Of a stretch of 64,000 nt of DNA, positions 33,133-41,369 are shown piece by piece (position 1 is the first letter of the stretch; each line of letters opens with the position of its first letter). A program made the position numbers and the translations under genes. The notes beneath the pieces are model-generated. The model was not told the DNA's origin. It worked only from the letters and a program-made list of their open reading frames with translations, and ran no database searches. The DNA lies in NCBI RefSeq assembly GCF_900100385.1, contig NZ_FNFC01000002.1, positions 206,458 to 270,457 of the forward strand, in the 5' to 3' direction. This DNA is from Halovenus aranensis. GTDB lineage: Archaea; Halobacteriota; Halobacteria; Halobacteriales; Haloarculaceae.

Positions 33133-34929
33133 ATGCACAGCTCAGAGACGAGCGCGGCTGCAGAGAGAGACGTACCCGCCTACGACCGAGTCGACGTGTC
33201 GGTGTTGGTTGTCGGTGCCGGCGCGGCGGGTGCTCGCACAGCCATCGAACTCGCCGAACGCGGGGTCGACGACGTGCTCGTATTAGGGAAGCGGAGCCAC
33301 GGCGACGCCCACACGACGTGGGCCCGCGGTGGTATCAACGGCGCACTCGGGACCCACGACCCGGAGGACTCGTGGGCGATTCACGCTGCCGACACGCTCA
33401 ACGAGGGGCATTTCATCAACGACCCACAGAAAGTCGAGGCGGTCACCAAACAGATGCCCGCTCGTCTCCGTGAACTCGACGACTGGGGCATGGACTTCTC
33501 GCGCACCGACGACGGCGAGATCGACCAGCGTTTCTTCGGCGCACAGTCGTTCCGTCGGACCGCCTTTGCCGGTGACCACACCGGCGAGTCGATGCTGAAG
33601 ACGCTCGTCAGCCGGGCGCAGGAACTCGAAATCCCGTACCGGGAGAACGTGATGATTACGAAGTTGCTCTCGGATGAAGACCAGGCATACGGTGCTGTCG
33701 GCTTCGACATGGACAGCGGCGACCCTGTCTTATTCAATACAGAGACGGTCGTGCTCGCGGCGGGCGGATACGCGGCTATCTACAACCGTCACACCTCTCG
33801 CGACGACGAGAACAACGGCGACGGCGCGGCGCTTGCCTACGACGCGGGAGCCGAGCTGATGGACATGGAGTTCGTCCAGTTCCACCCGACCGGCATGGCC
33901 GTCGACGAGAGCGACCCCGAGTGGGAGCCCTGGAGTGGGCGCCTCGTCACGGAGGCCGTCCGTGGAGAGGGCGGGCGGCTCTACAACGCCGACGGCGAAC
34001 GGTTCATGAAGCGGTACTCGCCCGACCAGATGGAACTCGACGCCAGAGATGTCGTCGCCCGGGCGATTGCACAGGAGGTTGCCGAGGGCCGTGGCACCGA
34101 CAACGGTGGCGTCTATCTCGACCTCTCGCACAAGGACCGGTCGTTCATCCGCGAGCGTCTCCCACGGATGTACGAGCGGTTCGATGACCTCGGGGTCGAT
34201 ATGTCGACCGAACCGGTCGAAGTCGCTCCGACCTCGCACTACGGCATGGGTGGTGTCGTCGTCGACGAATACGGCGAAACGAGCGTCGACGGCCTGTTCG
34301 CCATCGGTGAGACGATGGCCGGCGTCCACGGCGCGAACCGCCTCGGGGGTAACTCGCTCGCCGAGACGGTCGCCTTCGGCGTCGTCGCTGGCGAGCGAAT
34401 CGCGCCTCGTGTCGACGGGCCCGGCACGGTCCCCGAGAGCGTCGTCGCCTCCGTCGCAGAGCCCCACTTCGCCGACCTCGCCGAGATGGCCGGCCGCGAC
34501 GGCGACTACGAGGTGATGGACGTGTTCACCGAGATACAGGACCTGATGTGGGAACACGCCGGTATCCTCCGGGACGAGGAGTCGCTGCAGGCCGGACTCG
34601 ACCGGCTGGACGAGGTGCGGGAACGCGCCGCGAACATGGCCGTTGGGCCGATGACGAGCGACTCTTTCGAGTTCGCAATCGATGTCGGCTTCATGCTCCC
34701 GGTGGCCGAATCAGTCCTGCGCGGGGCACTCCAGCGCACCGAGTCACGCGGCGCACACTACCGGCGCGATTACACCGAGAAAGACACCGACTGGCAGCGC
34801 AACATCTACGTCGAGCGAGCGGACGTCGGGGGCATGACCAGCCACACAGAGCAGGTCGGTAGCCCAAGCCCCGCGGTCCAGGACGCACTGGACGAGGGCC
34901 ACGAACTCGATTACCACCAGCTGGAGTGA
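33133..34929 (+). CDS. FAD flavoprotein of the succinate dehydrogenase / L-aspartate oxidase family
   Basis: This 598-residue protein has the FAD-binding G-x-G-x-x-G (VVGAGAAGARTAIEL) near 29-43, then TTWARGGINGALG, FAGDHTGESMLKTL near 149-162, the F-V-Q-F-H-P-T-G motif near 248-255, and TEAVRGEGGRLYNADGERFM near 274-293, all as in fumarate reductase, SdhA and L-aspartate oxidase. The C-terminus has the R-R-D-Y-T-x-x-D-x-x-W pattern. No iron-sulfur or membrane subunit is nearby, so it is not a respiratory complex. The following gene makes NAD, so an aspartate oxidase-like role in NAD synthesis is plausible. A dedicated fumarate or other dicarboxylate role is the alternative. Confidence 0.85.
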   Translation: MHSSETSAAAERDVPAYDRVDVSVLVVGAGAAGARTAIELAERGVDDVLVLGKRSHGDAHTTWARGGINGALGTHDPEDSWAIHAADTLNEGHFINDPQKVEAVTKQMPARLRELDDWGMDFSRTDDGEIDQRFFGAQSFRRTAFAGDHTGESMLKTLVSRAQELEIPYRENVMITKLLSDEDQAYGAVGFDMDSGDPVLFNTETVVLAAGGYAAIYNRHTSRDDENNGDGAALAYDAGAELMDMEFVQFHPTGMAVDESDPEWEPWSGRLVTEAVRGEGGRLYNADGERFMKRYSPDQMELDARDVVARAIAQEVAEGRGTDNGGVYLDLSHKDRSFIRERLPRMYERFDDLGVDMSTEPVEVAPTSHYGMGGVVVDEYGETSVDGLFAIGETMAGVHGANRLGGNSLAETVAFGVVAGERIAPRVDGPGTVPESVVASVAEPHFADLAEMAGRDGDYEVMDVFTEIQDLMWEHAGILRDEESLQAGLDRLDEVRERAANMAVGPMTSDSFEFAIDVGFMLPVAESVLRGALQRTESRGAHYRRDYTEKDTDWQRNIYVERADVGGMTSHTEQVGSPSPAVQDALDEGHELDYHQLE

Positions 34930-35058
34930 CCTGCTGGTTCTCCTGTACCGCCTGAAACGCCGGTTCGCTTGATTGGCAAACGACGTTCCTACGGGCGGTA
35001 GGGTCACGGGGGCCGGCCAGAGCTTATCATCGTTTGGCCACTATATGGCGTAACTGGA

Positions 35059-36747
35059 ATGGCCCGGAACGTCCGCGTTGCAATCGTACAGCACAATCCC
35101 GTCGTCGGCGACGTGGCTGGAAACGCCGAGCGTCTCGCCGACGAATACACCAGCGTGTGTGCTGGTGACCCGGATTTCGTCGTCACACCGGAACTCTCCT
35201 TGCTCGGCTATCCCCCCCGGGACCTACTCCACCGGCCGGGTATCATCGATGCACAGGCGGAGGCACTCGACGCCCTCGCTGCACGAACCACAGCGGGCCC
35301 GCCCCTCGTTGTCGGCACGACACTCCAGACCAGCAAACAGACTGGCCCCCCTCTGTACAACGCTGCCGTTGTTCTCCGTGACGGCAGTCGGGCAGGCACA
35401 TATCACAAGCGTCTGCTCCCGACCTACGACGTGTTCGACGAACACCGGTATTTCGAGGCGGGTGACCGGCCGACGACGCTGACCGTCGATGGTGTCGACG
35501 TGGGAATCACAATCTGTGAAGACGCATGGCACGACACCACAATCACAGGGCAACGCCGACACGAAGTCGACCCACTCGCAGAGACGGCACAGATGGGTGC
35601 CGACCTCATCGTGACGCCGTCGGCGAGTCCGTTCAGCATCGACAAGCCAACCGCCAGAGCAGAACGCTTTATCGAACACGCCGAGCGAACAGGGTGTCCG
35701 GTCGTCTTCGTGAATCAGGTCGGCGGCAACGACGAACTCATCTTCGACGGCAATTCGATTGTCGCGACAGCCGAGGGTATCGTCGAGCAACTGGAGCGTT
35801 TCGGAGCCGATACACGTCTCGTGGATGTCCCCCTCGACGGGTCCGGCAGGCCGACACACCGACCCGATACTCCGCCGGCATCGCAGGTACGGCAGGCGCT
35901 TCGTCTGGGGGTGTCCGACTACTTCGACAAGACGGGATTCGAGGAGGCAGTTATCGGACTCTCTGGTGGCATCGACTCTTCGGTCACTGCCGCGCTCACC
36001 GTTGATGCACTCGGGGCCGACGCTGTCTACGGCGTGTCACTGCCAAGTCACATCACGAGCCAGCAAAGCGTCACCGACGCGCGCGCAGTCGCCGAAAATC
36101 TCGGCATCGAGTTCGATGTCGTGCCCGTTGGACCGGCTGTCGATGCTGTTTCCCGGCAGCTAGACGAACACGCGGAACCCTTGAGTGGGATTGCGGCCGA
36201 GAATATTCAGGCACGCATCCGTGGTGACGTGTTGATGGGCCTCGCCAACGAGCGCAACGCGCTCGTGCTCACCCCCGACAACAAAAGCGAAGCCGCCGTC
36301 GGATACTGTACGCTGTACGGCGATGCTGTCGGCGCGCTCGCGCCGCTGGGTGACTGTTACAAGCGGGTGGTTTACGAGCTTGCGGCGGCGTTCAACGACC
36401 AGTCACCGTCGTCGGCGACGGCGTCACCGGTCATTCCCGAGACGGTTCTAGAAAAGGAGCCGACCGCCGAACTCCGAGAAGACCAGACCGACGCCGACGA
36501 ACTCCCATCCTACGAGCATCTCGACCCTGTCCTCGAAGCGTATATCGAAGGGACACCCGGAGCAGAAACACTTCGGGAAACGTACCCCGAAGAAGTCGTC
36601 GATGCCGGGGTCGGTCGCGTGACTCGCTCGGAGTTCAAACGGCGCCAGACGCCGCCGCCGTTACGAGTAACGACGAAGGCACTTGGTCGGGGGTGGAACT
36701 ACCCAATTGCCGCCGAATACGGACACGTCACCGACCGAGACGAGTAG
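35059..36747 (+). CDS. nadE: Glutamine-dependent NAD+ synthase
   Basis: The 562-residue two-domain enzyme amidates deamido-NAD, using glutamine as nitrogen source. The N-terminal nitrilase/amidase domain has the triad Glu45 (V-T-P-E-L), Lys117 (Y-H-K-R-L) and Cys153 (T-I-C-E-D). The C-terminal synthetase has the PP-loop S-G-G-I-D-S-S near 302-308, a Q-A-R-I-R-G-D motif and the T-P-D-N-K-S-E phosphate-binding segment. From general knowledge, many haloarchaea have a shorter ammonia-dependent NadE, so the fused form is notable. It is preceded by a flavoprotein gene that could be an aspartate oxidase. Confidence 0.94.
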   Translation: MARNVRVAIVQHNPVVGDVAGNAERLADEYTSVCAGDPDFVVTPELSLLGYPPRDLLHRPGIIDAQAEALDALAARTTAGPPLVVGTTLQTSKQTGPPLYNAAVVLRDGSRAGTYHKRLLPTYDVFDEHRYFEAGDRPTTLTVDGVDVGITICEDAWHDTTITGQRRHEVDPLAETAQMGADLIVTPSASPFSIDKPTARAERFIEHAERTGCPVVFVNQVGGNDELIFDGNSIVATAEGIVEQLERFGADTRLVDVPLDGSGRPTHRPDTPPASQVRQALRLGVSDYFDKTGFEEAVIGLSGGIDSSVTAALTVDALGADAVYGVSLPSHITSQQSVTDARAVAENLGIEFDVVPVGPAVDAVSRQLDEHAEPLSGIAAENIQARIRGDVLMGLANERNALVLTPDNKSEAAVGYCTLYGDAVGALAPLGDCYKRVVYELAAAFNDQSPSSATASPVIPETVLEKEPTAELREDQTDADELPSYEHLDPVLEAYIEGTPGAETLRETYPEEVVDAGVGRVTRSEFKRRQTPPPLRVTTKALGRGWNYPIAAEYGHVTDRDE

Positions 36748-36775
36748 ACAACACCGCAGTCTGCTGTCCGTGCGG

Positions 36776-38866
36776 TCAGTTTTCGCCGGACTCGTCGTCG
36801 ACACCGAGTGTCCGGTACAGGTACGTAGCGACCCCGCTCAGGCCGGCGATACCGGCGACCGGTCCGAATCCGGGTCCGTCGCCGTCTGCACTCTCGGTCT
36901 CGTCGGTCTCGTCCTCGTCGTCCATACCGCCGTCCATGTCGCCGTCCATGCCGTCGTCCATCTCACTCGTGACGGTCACGGTCGCGTCGTCAACGACGGC
37001 ACTACCCTCGCCATTGAGGTAGGGGCCGTCTGCGCCGCCCTCGCTCTCGACGAAGTCGTACTCTTCGTTGCCGTTGGTATCGCGGTGGGGCATCGCCACC
37101 AGCGTGTCGTCTTCGGTCATCTCTTCGTCAAGCACGATTTCGAGGTCCTCGTAGCTCCCCGGCTGGAGATACTCCGAGACACCGACGACACTACCGAGGG
37201 CGTCGCCGTCGAGGAGGGTGCTGTCGTGTATCGTGACGAACCCGCCGTCGTCTAGCTCTGCGGAGTCGACTAGTACTGCCATCCCGTCGGTCTCTTGGTC
37301 TGAGAACGAGACCGTTGCATCTCCAAGGACTGTTACCTCTGCTTGAGCGATGACCGCGCTCCCGTCTGCAACATAGGGGCCGTCTGTGCCGCCCTCGCTC
37401 TCGACGAAACTGTACGACTCGTCGCCGTCGGTGTCGCGGTGAGGCATCGCGACGAGGGTGTCGTCCTCGGTCAGTTCCTCGTTGAGCGTTATTTCGAGGT
37501 CCTCGTAGCTCCCCGGCTGGAGATACTCCGAGACACCGACGACACTACCGAGGGCGTCGCCATCGAGGAGGGTGCTGTCGTGTATCGTGACGAACCCGCC
37601 GTCGTCGAGCATCGCAGTATCGACGACGACAGTGGTACCGTCTGTCTCTTGGTCGGAAAACGAGACGGTCGCCGTTCCCTGTACTGTCACGTCGGCCGCG
37701 TCGGTGACTGCTCCGCCGTCGAACGTGTACGGCCCGTCGGCCCCGCCCTCGCTCTCGACGAAGCTGCACGACTCGTCGCCGTCGGTGTCGCGGTGGGGCA
37801 TCGCCACCAGCGTGTCGTTCTCCGCCAACTCCTCGTCCAGCGAGACGGTCACGTTCTCGTATGTCCCCGCGTCGAGGTACTCAGAGACGCCGATGACGCT
37901 GCCCAACGGCTCACCGTCGAGCAACGTACTGTCGTGAATCGTGACGAAGCCGCCGTCGTCGAGTCTGGCGAAGTCGACAGTGACCGACCCTCCCATCGTC
38001 GTCTGGTCGCGCATCTGGACCGCAGCCGCGCCGTCGACCTGCACGTCGGCGTCGTCGGTGACAGGGTCGCCCTCGACGACGTAAGGACCGTCGGTCCCGC
38101 CCTCGCTCTCGACGAAACTGTACGACTCGTCGCCGTCGGTGTCGCGGTGGGGCATCGCCACCAGCGTGTCGCCCTCGGTGAGTGGGTCGTCGAGTTCCAC
38201 CGTCAGGTTCTCGTAGCTCCCAGAATCGAGGTAGTCAGAGACACCGATGACACTGCCCAGTGCGTCGCCGTCGAGCAGATTACTGTCGTGAATGGTGACG
38301 AAGCCACCGTCGGTGAGCTCGGCCGAATCGACGACGACCGACGTGCCTGTTGTCGACTGGTCAGCAAACGTGACTGTCGCCGCCGGCCCCTCCTGTGTCG
38401 TCTCGATGGAGCCGGTCATCGCACTGTGGACCGTACAAGCGTAGCTCGCCATCTCGTCGGCGAGTTCGCTGGTCAGCGTAAACGAGACACTCCCGCCGTC
38501 GTCAACCCAGTCTGTCTCCGAATCGCCCTCGAACGAGCCGTCGTCGCTCTGGCTCAACAGCGTCTCGTTGTCGCCAGCATAGAACGCGAGGGGGTGGCTA
38601 CTTCCGCCGTTGTTGACGAACGTGTACCGAACGCCCTCACTGAGCGTCAGCTGTGGGTTGTCCTCACCCGTCGGCCCAACGTCGTCTGCCCCGTCGACGC
38701 TTGTTATCTGCCACGCGCTTATGCCAGCGTTGTCCAGTGTGACCTCTACGGTTGTGTCTTCTTGCCCGGCGACGGCGGTACTCGACAGCCCCGCCCCGAC
38801 CGTGGCGACACCGATTCCGGCCAGTACGCGCCGCCTACGACGGCTGTCAAGCTGTTGATTCGACAT
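36776..38866 (-). CDS. Secreted cupredoxin-plus-DUF7282 repeat protein with PGF-CTERM-like anchor
   Basis: The 696-residue protein has a Tat signal (S-R-R-R-R-R-V-L-A) at the start. A cupredoxin-like domain at about 37-158 has S-S-H-P-L and C-T-V-H-S-A-M, a plausible type 1 copper site. Four repeats of about 116-118 residues follow (roughly 160-630), each with VVDSAELDDGGFVTIHDS, VGVSEYL and LVAMPHRDT, which I recognise as DUF7282. The end has an acidic stretch, then P-G-F-G-P-V-A-G-I and a hydrophobic helix, a PGF-CTERM archaeosortase signal. It is thus a surface-anchored protein, perhaps electron- or copper-binding. Confidence 0.85.
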   Translation of the reverse strand: MSNQQLDSRRRRRVLAGIGVATVGAGLSSTAVAGQEDTTVEVTLDNAGISAWQITSVDGADDVGPTGEDNPQLTLSEGVRYTFVNNGGSSHPLAFYAGDNETLLSQSDDGSFEGDSETDWVDDGGSVSFTLTSELADEMASYACTVHSAMTGSIETTQEGPAATVTFADQSTTGTSVVVDSAELTDGGFVTIHDSNLLDGDALGSVIGVSDYLDSGSYENLTVELDDPLTEGDTLVAMPHRDTDGDESYSFVESEGGTDGPYVVEGDPVTDDADVQVDGAAAVQMRDQTTMGGSVTVDFARLDDGGFVTIHDSTLLDGEPLGSVIGVSEYLDAGTYENVTVSLDEELAENDTLVAMPHRDTDGDESCSFVESEGGADGPYTFDGGAVTDAADVTVQGTATVSFSDQETDGTTVVVDTAMLDDGGFVTIHDSTLLDGDALGSVVGVSEYLQPGSYEDLEITLNEELTEDDTLVAMPHRDTDGDESYSFVESEGGTDGPYVADGSAVIAQAEVTVLGDATVSFSDQETDGMAVLVDSAELDDGGFVTIHDSTLLDGDALGSVVGVSEYLQPGSYEDLEIVLDEEMTEDDTLVAMPHRDTNGNEEYDFVESEGGADGPYLNGEGSAVVDDATVTVTSEMDDGMDGDMDGGMDDEDETDETESADGDGPGFGPVAGIAGLSGVATYLYRTLGVDDESGEN
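36985..38386 (-). repeat. Four tandem DUF7282 units, units 3 and 4 nearly identical in DNA
   Basis: Four units of about 350 bp lie in tandem inside the surface protein. In the two units nearest the C-terminus, stretches of about 110 bp (around 37141-37250 and 37495-37605, period 354 bp) differ at only one or two positions, including synonymous sites. This indicates recent duplication or gene conversion. Confidence 0.75.
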
Positions 38867-39010
38867 AACAACATATTATCAGCGTAACCCAACTAACCAA
38901 TACCTTCCCTGTTAGGCTCCGCGTCGTCGCTATCCGTCTCGATACCGTCGCGTGGGGCTGTTTTTCGCTGTGTCGCCAACTCCTGCGGTGTCGAAAACAG
39001 AGCGGTGACC

Positions 39011-40117
39011 TCAGTCTGCCGCTATGGCTTGGTCTATGAGTTCGTCACCGAACAGCTCGGACCACTCCGTGTCTGCGTCCTCAGCCGCTTCGAGTGCGGT
39101 CACGAGGTTCTCCGGCCCGGCGCGGAATGCGAGCGTGACGCGGTCTTCTGAGGAATCGACCGTTGTGCTGTCGAGTAGCCACTCGATGGGCTGCTCTTCG
39201 GGGTCGGGGTCTTCGTCGAGCGACGACGGACTGAGGAACGGCTCTAGGAAGCCTGCGTACGTCTCTGCGCCGTCAGAGGAATTGAACACGACATCTGTCT
39301 CCGCGTTCAGCTGGTCGTCTTCTGTGTGATAGCTCATCGTCACTGCTTCGACCTCGGGGGCGAACAGCTCACCAAAGCCGCCACCCTCGGAGGTGATGCT
39401 GTTTGCCATCTCGGCCTGCTCGTCGGACAGCGTCGTCGCCGCGCGGACGTAGCCGTCGGTGGTCCCCTCGTAGAGGTCTTGGAGCTCGGCATCGATTCCG
39501 GGTGCATCACCCTCCCGGGTGTCGATTACGTCTTTGACGGCGGCATCCGTGCCAACCGCGAAGGTTCCGTCGCCGAAGTCCGCGACCCACGAGGAGTCGT
39601 CGAACATCTCTTCGTCGGTCTCGTAGACGGTGACGCCGTTGTAGCTCGTCTCTTCGAACTCGACATCCTCCTCGCCGGCGGCCTGCAGGGTCTCCCAGTC
39701 GAGGTCGGTCTTGAATATTGTACCCGTGTACAGTTCCTCACCGTCGACCGAACCGGTGAACGTCGTCATGCTGTGAACGTCGTCCAGCGCGATATCGGTC
39801 TCGTTTTCGAACTGGGTGAGCGTATCTTCCCACGTCCCCCAGTCGGCGTCACTCTCGCTCACAGCGTCGCTGTCGAGTGCCTCTTCGACGACAGACTCAG
39901 TGACCGAGTCCGTCAACACGGCGGGCTCGACGTGTGTAACGCCGTCTGCGTCGGCGGGCACGCTGCCAAGCGGTGCCGAATCGTCTGCACTGTCGTCGCT
40001 GACAAAGCCGGCACAGCCCGCAGAGAGTGCCAGCACCGCAACCGCGACGAGTGCGAGATGCTGGCGCGATAGTCGTCCGAACACCGTGGCGGGACCGGTG
40101 GGCAGCATTCTGTCCAT
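39011..40117 (-). CDS. Lipoprotein of unknown function
   Basis: This 368-residue protein has a signal sequence HLALVAVAVLALSAGC with a lipobox (L-S-A-G-C near residue 35), so it is predicted to be lipid-anchored outside the cell. Then comes an acidic linker and a domain with ETSYNGVTVYETDEEMF and FAVGTDAAVKDVIDTREG. The same two features appear in the lipoprotein at 55110 (GDDREAVERVVETRAGE), so the two are paralogues. No known domain is recognised. It lies downstream of the cupredoxin-repeat gene in order but with a promoter-sized gap of 144 bp in between. Confidence 0.75.
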   Translation of the reverse strand: MDRMLPTGPATVFGRLSRQHLALVAVAVLALSAGCAGFVSDDSADDSAPLGSVPADADGVTHVEPAVLTDSVTESVVEEALDSDAVSESDADWGTWEDTLTQFENETDIALDDVHSMTTFTGSVDGEELYTGTIFKTDLDWETLQAAGEEDVEFEETSYNGVTVYETDEEMFDDSSWVADFGDGTFAVGTDAAVKDVIDTREGDAPGIDAELQDLYEGTTDGYVRAATTLSDEQAEMANSITSEGGGFGELFAPEVEAVTMSYHTEDDQLNAETDVVFNSSDGAETYAGFLEPFLSPSSLDEDPDPEEQPIEWLLDSTTVDSSEDRVTLAFRAGPENLVTALEAAEDADTEWSELFGDELIDQAIAAD

Positions 40118-40221
40118 GTTGGCAACCTACGGTTTGCCAGAAAAATATCTTGTGTACAATCTCACCGTCAGATACGGCGGCGAGAGGAAATCCTTTTTGT
40201 CTGTTTCCACTAACGCCCGGT

Positions 40222-40524
40222 ATGGACTGGCCACACGACCCGGATGGTGACAAAGGTAGCGAGGGGCGACGCAAGTACGGACACGCCGTGCTCGCAAAGA
40301 AAGTCGACGAAGGCGAAGACTTCCCGTTTACTGTCGGCGAGTACGTCGAACAGTACGGTGACCACCCGGTTCGCATCGATTACGAGCGCGTCGTCAGCGT
40401 CGAGGACATCTTCGAGGACATCGACGACGATACCCAGTTCGAGGACTTCCCCGAGTTCCACAAGACTGCCGGGAAAGCACTTCGAGAGAAAGATTACTGG
40501 CCGTACCGACTCGAAAGCGCCTGA
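40222..40524 (+). CDS. Conserved haloarchaeal protein (DUF5785-like)
   Basis: The ATG at 40222 yields 100 residues, starting MDWPHDPDGDKGSEGRRKYGH and continuing to DHPVRIDYERVVSVEDIFEDI. I recall this as the DUF5785 family, a small haloarchaeal protein of unknown function; the name needs checking. It is highly charged and contains no signal or membrane segment. It is convergent with the DUF5798-like gene. Confidence 0.78.
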   Translation: MDWPHDPDGDKGSEGRRKYGHAVLAKKVDEGEDFPFTVGEYVEQYGDHPVRIDYERVVSVEDIFEDIDDDTQFEDFPEFHKTAGKALREKDYWPYRLESA

Positions 40525-40564
40525 GGGGCCTACCCCAGAGCGGCGCGTCTGGGTATCAAACGGA

Positions 40565-40885
40565 CTATGTATCGTCGTCTTCTCCCGACTCGCTCGACGG
40601 CTCTTCTGTCGATTCGTCGGCAGTCGCGTCGTCCTGTGGGGGTTCGGGGAGGTCGGCGGTGTCGAGGACATCCTCGACATCGAGCCCCTGTTCGTCCGCG
40701 ATAGCTTCGAGCAGTGCGCGCTGTTGTGCCATCTCGTATTCCATGTCGTCGACCTGCTGGCTCGTCGTCTCCATGTCGTTCTGGAGCTGCTGGAGCTGTT
40801 CCATCATCACCTGCATCTTCTTGTAGCTCTCCTCGGCAACTTTCGTCGCGCGCTGGACCTTCTTTGCGGTGCCGCTGATATCCAT
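40565..40885 (-). CDS. Conserved coiled-coil protein (DUF5798-like)
   Basis: The 106-residue protein begins MDISGTAKKVQRATKVAEE. Residues 10-75 have heptad-like spacing of hydrophobics and many Gln, Met and Glu (MQVMMEQLQQLQNDMETT), so a coiled coil is very likely. The C-terminal 30 residues are Asp/Glu/Ser-rich and disordered. I recall the haloarchaeal DUF5798 family with this pattern. It is probably a dimeric structural or adaptor protein. Its start is 90 bp from the SRP RNA 5' end, on the opposite strand. Confidence 0.78.
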   Translation of the reverse strand: MDISGTAKKVQRATKVAEESYKKMQVMMEQLQQLQNDMETTSQQVDDMEYEMAQQRALLEAIADEQGLDVEDVLDTADLPEPPQDDATADESTEEPSSESGEDDDT

Positions 40886-40944
40886 ACGCCACGGTAGCCG
40901 GGGAACCCTGTTGGGTGTTACGGAGTTCGACCCAGTCCGAAAGC

Positions 40945-40954
40945 CCCTTATGGG
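40945..40954 (+). promoter_or_regulatory. TATA box of the SRP RNA
   Basis: The sequence ccttatgg (40946-40953) lies 22-29 bases before the predicted SRP RNA 5' end at 40975, proper archaeal promoter spacing. Confidence 0.5.
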
Positions 40955-40974
40955 GAACGCGAACTATCCTTAGA

Positions 40975-41279
40975 TGGACTAGGTCGGGCGGTTAGGCCCC
41001 GCTCGTATACCACAAGTGGCCTTAAGTGGGACCAAATTCCGGGGGCGTGCGGTAGACGGTCGCGGGCCCCGCAAGCCAACGTCGAAGCCTCGTCCTTCGG
41101 GGATGGAGGTCCAGACGACTGTGCCTGCAGGGGCGCAGGCGTCTGGTTAACCGAGGGTAGTCCGCCAGGCGCGGAAGCGAGCAGCGGGCCCTCGGACATC
41201 TGTCGCTCGAAGGGCCGCGGGGTGGAGGAGGCACGCGGGCCTACCCGCGTCCGAACGCCGTGCAATCTCGGCAGTCCAC
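40975..41279 (+). ncRNA. ffs: Signal recognition particle RNA (7S RNA)
   Basis: The region is GC-rich, lacks a credible gene, and holds the universal SRP domain: the helix 8 segment gtccgccaggcgcggaagcg followed by agcagcggg at 41160-41188, which matches the asymmetric-loop and GNAR-tetraloop pattern of SRP RNA. The outer ends tggact (40975-40980) and agtcca (41273-41278) pair. The length, about 304 nt, equals the known haloarchaeal 7S RNA size. SRP19 and SRP54 would bind it to target membrane proteins. Exact ends are approximate. Confidence 0.88.
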
Positions 41280-41369
41280 ATTCATACGCTGTCCTATCAT
41301 TTCACCAGCGACGTCTGTGCCTGCGTGGAGCCCGAATATTGATACTTCTGTAACCTATACGATGGGCCA

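Noticed and set aside
36776-38866. Regular repeats that might be mistaken for a CRISPR array
   Set aside because: The period is about 350 bp, the repeats are coding DUF7282 domains and the spacers are not unique short sequences.
37343-38887. Long open frame (514 codons) antisense to the cupredoxin-repeat protein
   Set aside because: It is a mirror frame of a GC-rich acidic gene with repeats. Its translation is Arg/Val/His-rich and repeats with the same period as the real gene.
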